NCBI GenBank assembly: GCA_030403585.1
Contig: JAUEPE010000007.1
Coordinates: 147,292 to 211,291 of the forward strand
DNA: 64,000 nt
Direction: 5' to 3'
Source: Frankia sp. RB7
GTDB lineage: Bacteria > Pseudomonadota > Alphaproteobacteria > Rhizobiales > Xanthobacteraceae
Shown: one piece after another, positions 8,686 to 16,897 of the stretch
Layout of the letters: the number at the start of each line of letters is the position of its first letter
How positions within the stretch are numbered: the first letter of the stretch is position 1
Program-made: the position numbers and the translations under genes
The notes under the pieces: model-generated
Told to the model about the DNA's origin: nothing
The model's input: the letters and a program-made list of their open reading frames with translations, nothing else
The model's database searches: none

Positions 8686-8731
8686 TTGAAAATGCTCCGT
8701 TCGTTTTCGATTTGTTGAACGAAGCTAGTTG

Positions 8732-8742
8732 GCGAAGCTTGC
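8732..8742 (-). promoter_or_regulatory. Single candidate LafR box before the coiled-coil membrane protein
   Basis: Read in the direction of the 8685 gene this is GCAAGCTTCGC, matching the consensus derived from flagellar operon heads at all positions. Its distance from the start codon (47 bases) matches motA and flgE. Only one copy is clear here, so it is weaker than the tandem sites. Confidence 0.4.
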
Positions 8743-9499
8743 CTGAAACGTGCGCATCAAAAAATCTGTTCGTCACAAACAATGCGACATCGAACGAGTC
8801 CAACGCGTCATGCACGCGGCGAAAGTGCGACTCGAAAGACACACACTCGCCAAGATTTCGCCAAGCTCGAGTCTCACCGCCATACATGAGTCGAATTGTC
8901 GCAGGCGGGTGCGCGACCAGGAGAGTCAATCCGGGGTTGAAAACCGCACCCTGCGGCAGCCCGGCAGCACTACCCAAAATAGCTGTGTTTCTACGGACAT
9001 ATGGAACTTTATAACCGCTGCGGTGCAAAAGTAGTTTGAATTCCAAATCAACTGATGATCTTCGACATACAAAGAAACAACCAGAAACAAACCAACAGCA
9101 TCAAGCACACGTAGCAAACGCTTTGTTTCGCACGCTTGATCGGAAATCGGCAATTGTTACGGTCCTACTCAAGTGATTCTCGCCAGTTGGCGAGGAGATC
9201 GACCGAGTTCAGTAGCGTTCGGACGCACAACAAATTGGCGCAACTGTTCTAGGTCGCTATCTCACCGCTCCGCGGGGTGATCCGTAAGACACCCGCCGGG
9301 CCTCGCGCAGTAAGCGTTCAGTATCGAGTCGAAGTAACAGGCCTGCTCACGCAGGCACTGAATGCGTAGGGCTGCCCGCGAACATCGAAACCATAACAAC
9401 GGTTCGCGGGAGGGAAATATCGTCAAACAGCATGGCGTCGAGCCGGGGCATCATAACAATTCCCGGCCGCTGCAAGTGCGAAACAGGGGCGACAGACTG
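8743..9499. other. Long non-coding leader region of lafR
   Basis: About 760 bases without a convincing gene. Short open frames on both strands have no recognisable domain. The region contains a palindrome at 9179-9194 (arms CTCGCCA/TGGCGAG) and, nearer lafR, hairpins at 9341-9356 (GCCTGC-4-GCAGGC) and 9375-9410. Such a long structured upstream region suggests that lafR is heavily regulated at the promoter or leader level. Confidence 0.5.
9375..9410 (+). promoter_or_regulatory. Hairpin in the lafR leader
   Basis: Perfect 9-base arms (CCCGCGAAC at 9375-9383 and GTTCGCGGG at 9402-9410) enclose an 18-base A-rich loop, ending about 90 bases before the lafR start. If transcribed it would form a stable stem in the 5' leader. 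Confidence 0.45.
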
Positions 9500-10270
9500 A
9501 TGTATATAATCGTTGATGATCGCGAGAGCGTCACGAACAGCTACGTAGGAGGGCTCGTTCGCGAGGGCGTATCGTCGATCGGCTTCTCCTCCGGAGAATT
9601 CTGGGACTGGCTGCAATCCGCGAACGAAGCGGACCTGGCAGCGGTCGATGCCTTCCTTCTGGGGGACTGCGATGCCCGCGGAAGCCTGCCACGGGCGATG
9701 CGCAAGCGATCCACGGCTCCGATCATCGCCATGAGCGGCCAGAAGATGCTCAAGAACACGCTGGAGCTGTTTGAATCCGGCGTGGACGACGTGGTTCACG
9801 TGCCGATCCACCTGCGTGAGATCCTCGCCCGAACGGCCGCGATCGCCCGCCGCCGGGTGGGCGAGCTGCCGAGGCCCTGCGCGACCAGGATCCAGGTCTT
9901 CTTCAACGGACGTGACCCCGAGATCGCGGGCCACGCCCTCACCCTGCCCCGCCGCGAGCTGCGCATTCTCGAATATATGGTCAGCAATCACGGCAAGTGG
10001 GTCACCAAGACGCAGATCTTCAACGCGGTCTACGGCATCTTCGAATCCACGTTCGACGAGAGCGTGATCGAGAGCCACGTCAGCAAGCTGCGCAAGAAGC
10101 TGCGTGACCGACTCGGTTTCGACGCGGTCGTGGCACGGCGCTACGTCGGATACCGGCTCAACATCCCCGCCAACGAGGTCATCGACGAGCCGATGCAGGA
10201 GCTCGACGAGGTCGGTATCCTCCTGAACCGGGCACATGCCGCCCCGGCGGCATACCCGGCCGGCAACTGA
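9500..10270 (+). CDS. lafR: Lateral flagellar master regulator, Rem/LafR-type OmpR-family protein
   Basis: A 256-residue protein with a receiver-like N-terminus (1-115) and an OmpR/PhoB winged helix (about 130-222; DESVIESHVSKLRKKLR is the recognition-helix region). The conserved block LPRRELRILEYMVSNHG with the TKTQIFNAVYGIF segment is that of Rem of Sinorhizobium meliloti and LafR of Bradyrhizobium, class IB activators of flagellar genes. The receiver looks degenerate: the usual phospho-Asp place reads Gly55 in DAFLLGD, and the invariant Lys before Pro102 is Val101. Phosphorylation-independent control is therefore likely. The ATG at 9500 begins the first receiver strand (MYIIVDD), so upstream in-frame sequence is excluded. 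It is convergent with the flagellar operon. Confidence 0.9.
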   Translation: MYIIVDDRESVTNSYVGGLVREGVSSIGFSSGEFWDWLQSANEADLAAVDAFLLGDCDARGSLPRAMRKRSTAPIIAMSGQKMLKNTLELFESGVDDVVHVPIHLREILARTAAIARRRVGELPRPCATRIQVFFNGRDPEIAGHALTLPRRELRILEYMVSNHGKWVTKTQIFNAVYGIFESTFDESVIESHVSKLRKKLRDRLGFDAVVARRYVGYRLNIPANEVIDEPMQELDEVGILLNRAHAAPAAYPAGN

Positions 10271-10274
10271 CGCG

Positions 10275-10374
10275 CTAAAGCGCGATGAGATTGGGATAAA
10301 TCCTCATCGCGCTTTAGACTCTTGTTTGAGCATGATCTATCCGGAAAACCGCTGCACACTTTTCCGGATCATGC
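10275..10374. repeat. Bradyrhizobial-type palindromic intergenic repeat, two hairpins
   Basis: Two successive inverted repeats: 15-base arms at 10275-10289 and 10303-10317 (CTAAAGCGCGATGAG), then GCATGATC...GATCATGC arms at 10330-10374 that also pair CCGGAAAA with TTTTCCGG. I recognise this composite as a sequence scattered in many bradyrhizobial intergenic regions; copy number here cannot be counted from one window. Confidence 0.65.
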
Positions 10375-10400
10375 TTTAAACCAAGGCTCGCAAACGAAAG

Positions 10401-10440
10401 CCGGCCTCTGCGGGGACATCCGTAGAGGCCGGTCTGTTTT
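10401..10440 (+). terminator. Intrinsic terminator after lafR
   Basis: A stem with arms CCGGCCTCTGCGG (10401-10413) and CCGTAGAGGCCGG (10420-10432) and a short loop, followed by TCTGTTTT. It lies 130 bases after the lafR stop and separates it from the convergent flagellar operon. Confidence 0.75.
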
Positions 10441-10488
10441 CAGCGGCAGAAACGTCGTTACGCCGATACAGCCACGCCGCCCGGCGCG

Positions 10489-10947
10489 CTACGGCTTCTG
10501 CTGGAATTCTTCCTTGGAGACGTAGTTGAAGTCTTCGACCAGAACGTCCTGGACGACGTCGGCCTGCATCCGCTCGTTGACGCGCTGCTTGATCCCGGCG
10601 GTGAGGACGGAGAGGTCGTAGCGGGCGAGCTTCCTGAAATCGAGCTTGTCGTCAGCGTAGATCCTGCGGAAGGCCTCGTCCACGACGAACGGTTCGGGCG
10701 GAACGGTGAGCTGGTGCATGGTTCGCGCCTCCACTGTGTAGACGAAGCGCGCGACGATGTAGCCCTGCACGGCGCCGCCCTCGACCATGGGTATGCTCAG
10801 CGCCCGGGTCTTCTGGTATTGCAGCCCGTCGAGATATTCGTCCTTCGCGGGCAGCAGGGTGCCGTTTTCCTTCCAATAGGCCACGCCATAGCTCGTGCCC
10901 GCGGTGAGGATGCATACCCAGAGCCCGGCCAGCACCAGCTTGATCAT
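10489..10947 (-). CDS. Small membrane protein with FliL-like layout, last gene of the flgE-side operon
   Basis: A 152-residue protein with one N-terminal membrane helix (MIKLVLAGLWVCILTAGTSYG) and a periplasmic domain of about 125 residues. That domain has strand-rich VQGYIVARFVYTVEA and a C-terminal helix-strand unit (INxR-type VNERMQADVVQDVLVEDFNYVS). The layout and the closing xxDVLxxxF pattern resemble FliL, yet the locus already has a conventional fliL at 32071-32514. I do not recognise a published name. Its ATG overlaps the stop of the FlgN-like gene by four bases, so it is translationally coupled to the flagellar operon and ends it. A role near the motor or basal body is inference. Confidence 0.72.
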   Translation of the reverse strand: MIKLVLAGLWVCILTAGTSYGVAYWKENGTLLPAKDEYLDGLQYQKTRALSIPMVEGGAVQGYIVARFVYTVEARTMHQLTVPPEPFVVDEAFRRIYADDKLDFRKLARYDLSVLTAGIKQRVNERMQADVVQDVLVEDFNYVSKEEFQQKP

Positions 10948-11528
10948 TTTCGGTCCCGCGCTACGCGACCGGTGTAGGTGCCGTCCGACTCGGCGTCCTT
11001 GATCGCCCTGACGATAATGGACGCGACCTCACGCACGGCGTCGTAATGCATTTCCAGGAGCGAACGGTTTCGCTCGAGCTTCTCGCGCAGCCGCTGGATC
11101 TCCTCGGTGATCTCGGTTTCGCCGCCGAGATGCATCCGCGCCCGCATCAGGCGGACGAACTCCAGCATGCTCCGGCTCTTGCGCATGCTGAAATCGTCGA
11201 AATCGACCTTCTGTCCGGTGGCGAGTGCGACGGTTTCTTCCTCGACGATGTTCTCGAGCCGCCGGATCGCGGACAGCAGGCCACCGACCTCCTCGGCCCG
11301 CGTCGCCTCCAATCTTGCCGCTTCAGCTTCGTCGAACGGCATGTCGCCGCCGACGTTCGGCAGGAGCGCGGGCAACAGAGCATCGCCCGACGCGGCCCCC
11401 GTCATCACCTCGGAGTTCAAGACCTGCGAGTTCAAGACCTGGGAATCCAAGACATGGGAATCCAAGATCTGCCGTTCAACCACCGGCTGCTCCCTCACCG
11501 GAAGTGTCGCGCCTTGTTCTACCTGCAT
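10944..11528 (-). CDS. FlgN-like flagellar protein with N-terminal pentapeptide repeats
   Basis: A 194-residue, mainly helical protein. The C-terminal two thirds (about 60-185) are coiled-coil helices (LLSAIRRLENIVEEETVALATGQ, EEIQRLREKLERNRSLLEMHYDAVREV) of the length and pattern of FlgN, the chaperone for the hook-filament junction proteins FlgK and FlgL, which are encoded in the same operon. The first 45 residues carry a tandem five-residue repeat (ILDSH, VLDSQ, VLNSQ, VLNSE) encoded by a 4 x 15-base DNA repeat. The FlgN assignment rests on pattern and context. The start ATG has only modest support, since shorter versions would remove the repeat. It overlaps the next gene by ATGA. Confidence 0.65.
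   Translation of the reverse strand: MQVEQGATLPVREQPVVERQILDSHVLDSQVLNSQVLNSEVMTGAASGDALLPALLPNVGGDMPFDEAEAARLEATRAEEVGGLLSAIRRLENIVEEETVALATGQKVDFDDFSMRKSRSMLEFVRLMRARMHLGGETEITEEIQRLREKLERNRSLLEMHYDAVREVASIIVRAIKDAESDGTYTGRVARDRK
11413..11472. repeat. Four tandem 15-base repeats inside the FlgN-like gene
   Basis: Units at 11413, 11428, 11443 and 11458, each beginning GAGTTCAAGAC or GAATCCAAGA and ending CTGC, CTGG, ATGG or CTGC. Units 1-2 are nearly identical to each other, as are 3-4. The period keeps the reading frame, so copy number can change without frameshift. Confidence 0.85.
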
Positions 11529-11572
11529 AGCAAATTCACCCTTCGACTTTCGTCACCCATGTCCCAGATCCA

Positions 11573-12046
11573 TCAGCCCGACTTGCCCGTCACATCCGGA
11601 CCAGGCGGATGCGCGGACGCGAGCTGCTTGGCAATTCCGATCCCCTTGCCCTTCGCGAGCTGGGCGCCGAGCTGCTCGGCCAGCATCGATTTCCAGACGC
11701 CGCCGGCGGTGCCCTTGCCGAACACCTCCTCCGACTCCTTCGGCAGCATCGTCTCGACGAAGGACTGAAGGATGAACGCCTCGAACTTGCGATAGACCTC
11801 GTCCGGGCCGGGCTTCTTGATCACCTGCACCGGCGGCCCGTTCACCACCCCCGACTGCGCCTCCGCCACCTTGGCGGCGGATTGATCGGCCGCAGCCGCT
11901 TTGGTGGCCTCGGAATCCATCGTCGTCGCGAAATCGGCGCCTGACGATTTCAGCGCGTCGAGCTTCGCGGTTGCGGTCCGCTGCGCCACCGGATCGGCGG
12001 CGTCGAGGACGTCGAGGACGAGGTCGGATGTCGGCGTCACGATCAT
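11573..12046 (-). CDS. Rod-binding (FlgJ N-terminal-like, CheL-type) protein
   Basis: A 157-residue protein with the rod-binding domain in its second half: EVYRKFEAFILQSFVETMLPKESEEVFGKGTAGGVWKSMLAEQLGAQLAKGKGIGIAKQL. This matches the N-terminal rod-capping domain of FlgJ, without any muramidase domain. In alphaproteobacteria this stand-alone form is often called CheL. The peptidoglycan-cutting activity is supplied separately, probably by the transglycosylase gene at 20820-21404. The real start is the ATG at 12046, which overlaps the stop of the FliJ-like gene by four bases; the open frame continuing upstream is antisense-like sequence within that gene. Confidence 0.82.
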   Translation of the reverse strand: MIVTPTSDLVLDVLDAADPVAQRTATAKLDALKSSGADFATTMDSEATKAAAADQSAAKVAEAQSGVVNGPPVQVIKKPGPDEVYRKFEAFILQSFVETMLPKESEEVFGKGTAGGVWKSMLAEQLGAQLAKGKGIGIAKQLASAHPPGPDVTGKSG

Positions 12047-12462
12047 GTCTTGTTCCGGCTGGCTGGCCGCGGCGTCAAATCGCGCACGGCGGCATGTGTC
12101 TCCGTGATTTCCGCAAGCGAGCGCTTCTCGGCGTCGCGCAGCTTTTCGGCCAGCGCCACCTTGGCGACCTCCTGGAGCTGTTTGACGCGCCGGTTCTCCG
12201 AGCGGACCTTGTCGAGCTGCATCGCGGCACGTTCCTGCACGGCGCGAGTGCCGACGGTCGTCCTGTTGAGGCGCCTCGCAAGCGAATCGCTCGACGATCC
12301 GGCCGGCGGCTTTCCCTCGTTCAGAGTCCCGACCAGCCACGCCTGCTCATCCTGCATGGTCTGCTCCTGCTGCCGCAATTGCGCGAGCTGCCATTCGGAC
12401 AGACGGAGCTGAAGCTTCACCAGCGAGACGATCCGACCGAGCTTGTCCGCGCGCGAGGTCAT
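12043..12462 (-). CDS. FliJ-like coiled-coil flagellar protein
   Basis: A 139-residue, highly charged, helical protein (KLGRIVSLVKLQLRLSEWQLAQLRQQEQTMQDEQ, then a second long helix with ENRRVKQLQEVAKVALAEKLRDAEKRS). The two-helix antiparallel coiled coil, length and position after fliR fit FliJ, the stalk-like protein of the FliI export ATPase. Sequence similarity alone would not be decisive because FliJ proteins diverge strongly. It lies six bases after the fliR stop and overlaps the CheL-type gene by ATGA, which makes membership in the flgE-side operon clear. Confidence 0.6.
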   Translation of the reverse strand: MTSRADKLGRIVSLVKLQLRLSEWQLAQLRQQEQTMQDEQAWLVGTLNEGKPPAGSSSDSLARRLNRTTVGTRAVQERAAMQLDKVRSENRRVKQLQEVAKVALAEKLRDAEKRSLAEITETHAAVRDLTPRPASRNKT

Positions 12463-12468
12463 GGCCCG

Positions 12469-13221
12469 TCACCCCGCCAGCCATGACGACATGCCGAGCA
12501 TGAATTGCGTCAGCAACTCGTCGCTGGTGAGGTAGAGCAGCAGGAGCCCGCCAACCAGGACGAACGGCACCGAGACGAAATAAACCGCAATCGACGGCGT
12601 CAGCTTGTTGATGAGGCCGACCGAAAAATTGACGATGACGGAATAGACGATGAAGGGGCTGGTGATCCGCAGCGTCAACACGAACGCGTCCGCAAGGCGG
12701 CTCGTGAGCTGGTTCAGCGCCATCTCACCAGTCAGCTTCTCGCCGGGATGCCAGACGTCGTAGGAGTTCATCAAGCCGCGCAGGACCTGCCAATGCTGGT
12801 CGGTCAGGAAGAACAGGGTGGTGACCGCGGCCATGATCAGCGGCACCGAGGCAGGCGTCGGATCGTTGTCGCCGATCGGCACGCCCGGGATGTTGCTGAG
12901 CCCGATAGCGCTGGCCATGACGGTGGACATGGTCTGCAATGCGAGGAAGAACACGCGCCCGCCGAGACCGATGACGCTGCCGACCAGGATTTCGGTGCCG
13001 ATCAGCAGCACGAGGGTCAGCGGTGCTGCATCGTCCACGAGCGGCTTCAGGATCGAGAGCAGAATAGGCGACAGCGCGAACGTCGTGACGAGCGCGACGA
13101 ACAGGCGGATCTGCGGCGGAATGTTCGTGCTGGAATAGCCGGGCACCAGCATCAGGCAGGAGCCGATACGGCAGAACACGATGAACGTAGCGAGCACGTT
13201 GTCGGCGAGGCCGTTGATCAC
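12469..13221 (-). CDS. fliR: Flagellar export gate protein FliR
   Basis: A 250-residue polytopic membrane protein of the export gate, where FliR assembles with FliP and FliQ. Typical blocks are [25 protein letters not shown] in the first helix hairpin, [26 protein letters not shown], and [13 protein letters not shown] [42 protein letters not shown]. The start is the GTG at 13221: its last three bases with the next base form the flhA stop (GTGA overlap), and the protein has the normal FliR length from there. The frame open further upstream runs inside flhA and is not coding. Confidence 0.93.
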   Translation of the reverse strand: MINGLADNVLATFIVFCRIGSCLMLVPGYSSTNIPPQIRLFVALVTTFALSPILLSILKPLVDDAAPLTLVLLIGTEILVGSVIGLGGRVFFLALQTMSTVMASAIGLSNIPGVPIGDNDPTPASVPLIMAAVTTLFFLTDQHWQVLRGLMNSYDVWHPGEKLTGEMALNQLTSRLADAFVLTLRITSPFIVYSVIVNFSVGLINKLTPSIAVYFVSVPFVLVGGLLLLYLTSDELLTQFMLGMSSWLAG

Positions 13222-15299
13222 GAGATGGCTCCGAGCGCCCGGATCTCGGCGCTGCGAGCAACCTCGACATGCGACAGGATCGGCAATGTCGGGAACACCC
13301 GTTCCAGGATCATGCGGACATAGGGTCGCGCTTCCGGGGTCACCGCCAGCACCACGCTGGTGCCGTCCTCGGTGAATTTCCGGATCGCAGCACTGGCTTC
13401 GGTCGCGAACTGCTCGATCAGGCGCGGGTCGGCGTCGAACTCGACGACGTCGCCCTTGCCATCGCGCTTCAGGCTCTGGTGGAAGGCGAGATCCCAGCGG
13501 TTGCCGAGGCGAAGGACGTTGAGCACACCATTGTCGGAGAGATCGCCGCAAATCTGCTGAGCCAGACGCATCCGCACGTGCTCGGCCACCTGCTCGGACC
13601 GCCGCACATGAGGCGCGATCTCGGCGATCGCCTCGAGGATCAGATGAAGATTCCTGATCGACACCCGCTCACCCAGCAGGATCTTCAGGATCGCCAGCAG
13701 GCCCGAATAGGAGATCTGCGACGGGCAGAGATCGTCAACCAGGCGCTTGTACTCCGGCTCGAGCCGGTCAAGCAGCCCGCGCATGTCCTTGTAGGACAGC
13801 AGCTGGGGAAGATTCGCCCTGAGCACCTCGCTCAGATGCGTGAGCAGCACCGACAGATTGTCGACCGGCTTGCAGCCCTGCCGCCTGACCTCGTCGGTGA
13901 AGGCTTCGGTCACCCACAGCGCCTTCATGCCGAACGCGGGCTCGATCACCTCGTCGCCGGGCACGTCGGGCTTGCCGTCCTTGTCCACCAGCACCATCAC
14001 CTCGCCGATCCTGAGCTCGCCATGGGCGACGCGGGTATCGTGGATCCGGATCTGGTAGCCCTTGGGGTCGATCGACAGATTGTCCGACAGCTTGATCTCG
14101 GGAATGACGAAGCCGTACTGCTTGGCGAACTTCTTGCGGATCTTGCTGACGCGGTGGGCGAGCTCGTTGCGCGAGCTGAGCAGGTGGACCGACAGATGGC
14201 TGCCGAGCGACAGCTCGATCTCGGCGGTCTTGAGCGATTCCTTGACGGATTCCCTGGCGTCGCTCTGCGCACGCTCTTCCGCCTTGCGCGCCGCATCCTT
14301 CTGCTGCGCGGCCGCCTGCCGCCTCGGCAGCGAGTAGCCGACGAAGGCCATGGCGCCGCCCAGCAGCACGAACGGCGCCATCGGCAGCCCCGGCATCAAG
14401 GCGAGCACGAACATCATCAACGATGCCGCCGACACTGCGCGCGGGTAGCCGCCGAGCTGCCGCAACACTGCCTGCTCCGCCGACCCCCTGGTGCCGCCCT
14501 TGGAGACCAGAAGGCCCGCCGACAGCGATACGATCAGTGCCGGCATCTGCGTGACCAGACCGTCGCCGACGGAGAGCTTGGTGTAGACGTCGGCCGCGCG
14601 CGACAGCGTCAGACCGTGATGGGTGACGCCGATGATGATGCCGCCGAAGATGTTGATCGCGGTGATGATCAGGCCGGCGATGGCATCGCCGCGGACGAAT
14701 TTCGAGGCACCGTCCATCGCGCCGAAGAACGAGCTTTCCTCTTCGAGCTCGCGGCGCCGGCGCTGAGCCTCCTTGTCGTCGATCAGACCGGCGGAGAGAT
14801 CCGCGTCGATCGCCATCTGCTTGCCCGGGATGGCGTCCAGGGTGAAGCGGGCGCCGACTTCGGCGATACGCGTCGCGCCCTTGGTGATCACGACGAAATT
14901 CACCGTGACGAGGATCGCGAAGATGATCAGGCCGATGACGAAGTCGCCGCCCATGACGAATTTCGAGAAGCCGGCGACGACATGGCCCGCAGCCTGTTCG
15001 CCCTCCCCGCCGCGAGACAGGATCAGGCGGGTCGTCGCAACGTTGAGCGCCAGCCGCAGGATCGTCGCGATCAGCAGCACCGTTGGGAAGGCGGAGAAGT
15101 CGAGCGGCCGCTGGATCCACAGCGCGACCATCAGGATCAGGGCCGACAGCGCGATCGAGAACGCAAGGCCAAGGTCGATCAGGAACGGAGGTATCGGCAG
15201 GAACAGGATCGTGAGCATGGCCACGATACCGCCCGCGAAGAAGGCGTCCGCGCCGACGCGTCGCGGGTTCGGCAGGCTAGCAGCTAAAGTATCGGCCAT
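13218..15299 (-). CDS. flhA: Flagellar export gate protein FlhA
   Basis: A 693-residue FlhA. The N-terminal half has about eight membrane helices (first near residues 20-65, [22 protein letters not shown]). The cytoplasmic FHIPEP loop carries the signature [20 protein letters not shown] near residues 155-175, and a large soluble C-terminal domain (from about 350) forms the export ring that docks substrates and chaperones. It lies 79 bases after fliQ on the same strand and overlaps fliR. Nothing in the sequence is truncated or missing compared with the family. Confidence 0.96.
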   Translation of the reverse strand: MADTLAASLPNPRRVGADAFFAGGIVAMLTILFLPIPPFLIDLGLAFSIALSALILMVALWIQRPLDFSAFPTVLLIATILRLALNVATTRLILSRGGEGEQAAGHVVAGFSKFVMGGDFVIGLIIFAILVTVNFVVITKGATRIAEVGARFTLDAIPGKQMAIDADLSAGLIDDKEAQRRRRELEEESSFFGAMDGASKFVRGDAIAGLIITAINIFGGIIIGVTHHGLTLSRAADVYTKLSVGDGLVTQMPALIVSLSAGLLVSKGGTRGSAEQAVLRQLGGYPRAVSAASLMMFVLALMPGLPMAPFVLLGGAMAFVGYSLPRRQAAAQQKDAARKAEERAQSDARESVKESLKTAEIELSLGSHLSVHLLSSRNELAHRVSKIRKKFAKQYGFVIPEIKLSDNLSIDPKGYQIRIHDTRVAHGELRIGEVMVLVDKDGKPDVPGDEVIEPAFGMKALWVTEAFTDEVRRQGCKPVDNLSVLLTHLSEVLRANLPQLLSYKDMRGLLDRLEPEYKRLVDDLCPSQISYSGLLAILKILLGERVSIRNLHLILEAIAEIAPHVRRSEQVAEHVRMRLAQQICGDLSDNGVLNVLRLGNRWDLAFHQSLKRDGKGDVVEFDADPRLIEQFATEASAAIRKFTEDGTSVVLAVTPEARPYVRMILERVFPTLPILSHVEVARSAEIRALGAIS

Positions 15300-15378
15300 G
15301 GGTCACCGGCAGCAGGGTCCGCCCGGCAATTTGCCCCGCAAAGCTTACGCGGGGGTGGTGGCCGGAGCGCTCCGCGGA

Positions 15379-15645
15379 TCAGAAGCCGTGCTCGATCCGC
15401 GAATAGACCATCTCGGTGAAGGTGGAGATATGCGCGCCGATGAAGGAGCCGGAGACGGCCACGACCACGAGGATGACGACGATCTTCGGAACGAAGGTCA
15501 GCGTCGCCTCCTGGATCTGGGTCAGCGCCTGCACCAGCGCGATACCGATGCCGACCAGCATCCCCGCGCCGACTGCGGGTCCGCAGGCTACGAGGATGGT
15601 CCAGATCGCCGCCTGGACGATGTCGAGGGCGTCCCGCTCGTTCAT
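15379..15645 (-). CDS. fliQ: Flagellar export gate protein FliQ
   Basis: An 88-residue two-helix membrane protein (VQAAIWTILVACGPAVGAGMLVGIGIALVQALTQIQEATLTFVPKI, then a second hydrophobic helix). The QALTQIQEATLTFVPK loop is the FliQ signature. FliQ is a small component of the FliPQR export pore. The ATG at 15645 gives the family length. Its start lies two bases after the flgD stop, so the two are coupled. Confidence 0.93.
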   Translation of the reverse strand: MNERDALDIVQAAIWTILVACGPAVGAGMLVGIGIALVQALTQIQEATLTFVPKIVVILVVVAVSGSFIGAHISTFTEMVYSRIEHGF

Positions 15646-15647
15646 GG

Positions 15648-16067
15648 CTAGCTGATCGTCAAGCCGGGACCGACCGCGACCTTGGTGCCGTCCTCGAGGG
15701 TCGCGACGGAGCCGTCGCTGTTGATGGAGATCGACGCGACCTTGCCGGTGAAGGTTGCTCCGGTCGAGTCGGTGAAACTGACGTTTTTCCCGATCAGCCC
15801 GTCCGCCTGCGACAGCGCCTGCGAGGACAGCAGCGAATCCAGCTTCGTATTGGTCTGCATCGCCTGCTCGACCGACGACAGCTGGGCGAACTGGCTCATA
15901 TATTGCGACGTATCCATCGGATTGGTCGGATCCTGGTTCTTCATCTCGGCGATGAGGAGCTGCAGGAAGGTGTTGTAGTCGACGGTGTTGCTCGAGGTCG
16001 ACGTGGTGGACGAGGTCGAGCTGGTCGAATTGGTGCTCGTGGTATCGGTCGCGCTGGTGACGTTCAT
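15648..16067 (-). CDS. flgD: Hook-capping protein FlgD, short form
   Basis: A 139-residue scaffolding protein for hook assembly. The core is YNTFLQLLIAEMKNQDPTNPMDTSQYMSQFAQLSSVEQ, the conserved N-terminal FlgD motif that recruits hook subunits. Only a short C-terminal part follows, as in other rhizobial FlgD proteins, so the FlgD Ig-like domains of enterobacteria are missing. The first 28 residues are almost entirely Ser and Thr. It lies between flbT and fliQ in the operon. Confidence 0.9.
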   Translation of the reverse strand: MNVTSATDTTSTNSTSSTSSTTSTSSNTVDYNTFLQLLIAEMKNQDPTNPMDTSQYMSQFAQLSSVEQAMQTNTKLDSLLSSQALSQADGLIGKNVSFTDSTGATFTGKVASISINSDGSVATLEDGTKVAVGPGLTIS

Positions 16068-16081
16068 GTGCCTCTCCGCTG

Positions 16082-16492
16082 TCAGGCAGCCTCGAATGGG
16101 GTTTCGGTGGTGGCGCCGGCGAGAATCGCCTGCTCCAGGGGAAACAGCGCCCGGATCCGCTTGAGTGCCTCGAAGTAGCGGGTCCCGCCGACCATCTCGT
16201 CGATCGCGGCCAGCCCGTCCAGCATCTCAGGGTTTTCGCACACCGCGAGCAGGGCCGCGTGGTGCTGCCCATAGAGCGAGGCGGCGGCGCCGACATCGGT
16301 CGGGTTCATCAGCATGAGCTGGACCATGAAATAGAGTTGGCGCATCGCCGTGGTGGCGTCGGAGGCCTGCATGACCTGCCCTTCGAGCAGGAACATCACG
16401 TCGTTGACGAGTTCGAGCGAGACCTTGCGGTCCACGCGCAGCACCGCGCCGTTGATGTAGACCCGTTCGCCTGCCCGCAAGGAAATCTTCAT
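16082..16492 (-). CDS. flbT: Flagellin mRNA regulator FlbT
   Basis: A 136-residue cytoplasmic protein with the FlbT pattern MKISLRAGERVYINGAVLRVDRKV at the start and ALFPLEQAILAG near the end. In Caulobacter FlbT binds the 5' leader of flagellin mRNA and destabilises it until hooks are complete; rhizobial homologues can act positively. This makes it the obvious candidate to bind the conserved hairpin leaders of the three flagellin genes in this window. Start ATG and the stop of flaF overlap as TAATG, so flaF and flbT are translationally coupled, as in other rhizobia. Confidence 0.93.
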   Translation of the reverse strand: MKISLRAGERVYINGAVLRVDRKVSLELVNDVMFLLEGQVMQASDATTAMRQLYFMVQLMLMNPTDVGAAASLYGQHHAALLAVCENPEMLDGLAAIDEMVGGTRYFEALKRIRALFPLEQAILAGATTETPFEAA

Positions 16493-16836
16493 TAAAGCGC
16501 GTCTCGGATCATGCGGTTGATTTCGACGAGCTGCATCACGTCGTTCGATCGCTCTTCGCGCAGGCGATCGGCTTCCTTGACGACCCAAAGGCCGATCGAG
16601 ATGATGTCGGCGCGCAGCTGTTCGGGCAGTCCGTTCTCCGGATGCGCGAGATCCTCGATGAAGATGGTCCACAGCCGCCGGACGTAGAGCAGGCTCTGGA
16701 CTTGGTCCTCCCTGCTGTGGTGCTCCTTTTGGAGACGTTCCAGCCGGTCGATGCCGAGGCTGAGCGCCTGGCGCTCGCGCCCCCGCGCTTCGTAGCCGCT
16801 GTCTTCAACGACCGTGTCGTAGGCTTCAAAAGTCAT
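16492..16836 (-). CDS. flaF: Flagellar biosynthesis regulator FlaF
   Basis: A 114-residue helical protein with the FlaF signature YDTVVEDSGYEARGRERQALSLGIDRLE and a C-terminal WVVKEADRLRE-type helix. FlaF works against FlbT in flagellin synthesis, and in Caulobacter it helps flagellin export and folding. The start ATG at 16836 gives the family length; longer in-frame sequence upstream is arginine-rich non-coding sequence. It lies 61 bases after flgL and overlaps flbT. Confidence 0.92.
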   Translation of the reverse strand: MTFEAYDTVVEDSGYEARGRERQALSLGIDRLERLQKEHHSREDQVQSLLYVRRLWTIFIEDLAHPENGLPEQLRADIISIGLWVVKEADRLREERSNDVMQLVEINRMIRDAL

Positions 16837-16897
16837 CCGGACAACTCTGCGCAGAAAATTGCAAGAAACTGAAAGCGAACGCGACCGCGGCTCGGGC

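Noticed and set aside
13269..15287. A 672-codon open frame on the plus strand opposite flhA
   Set aside because: Arg/His/Gln-rich sequence of an antisense frame in high-GC DNA; no domain. FlhA on the minus strand explains the region.
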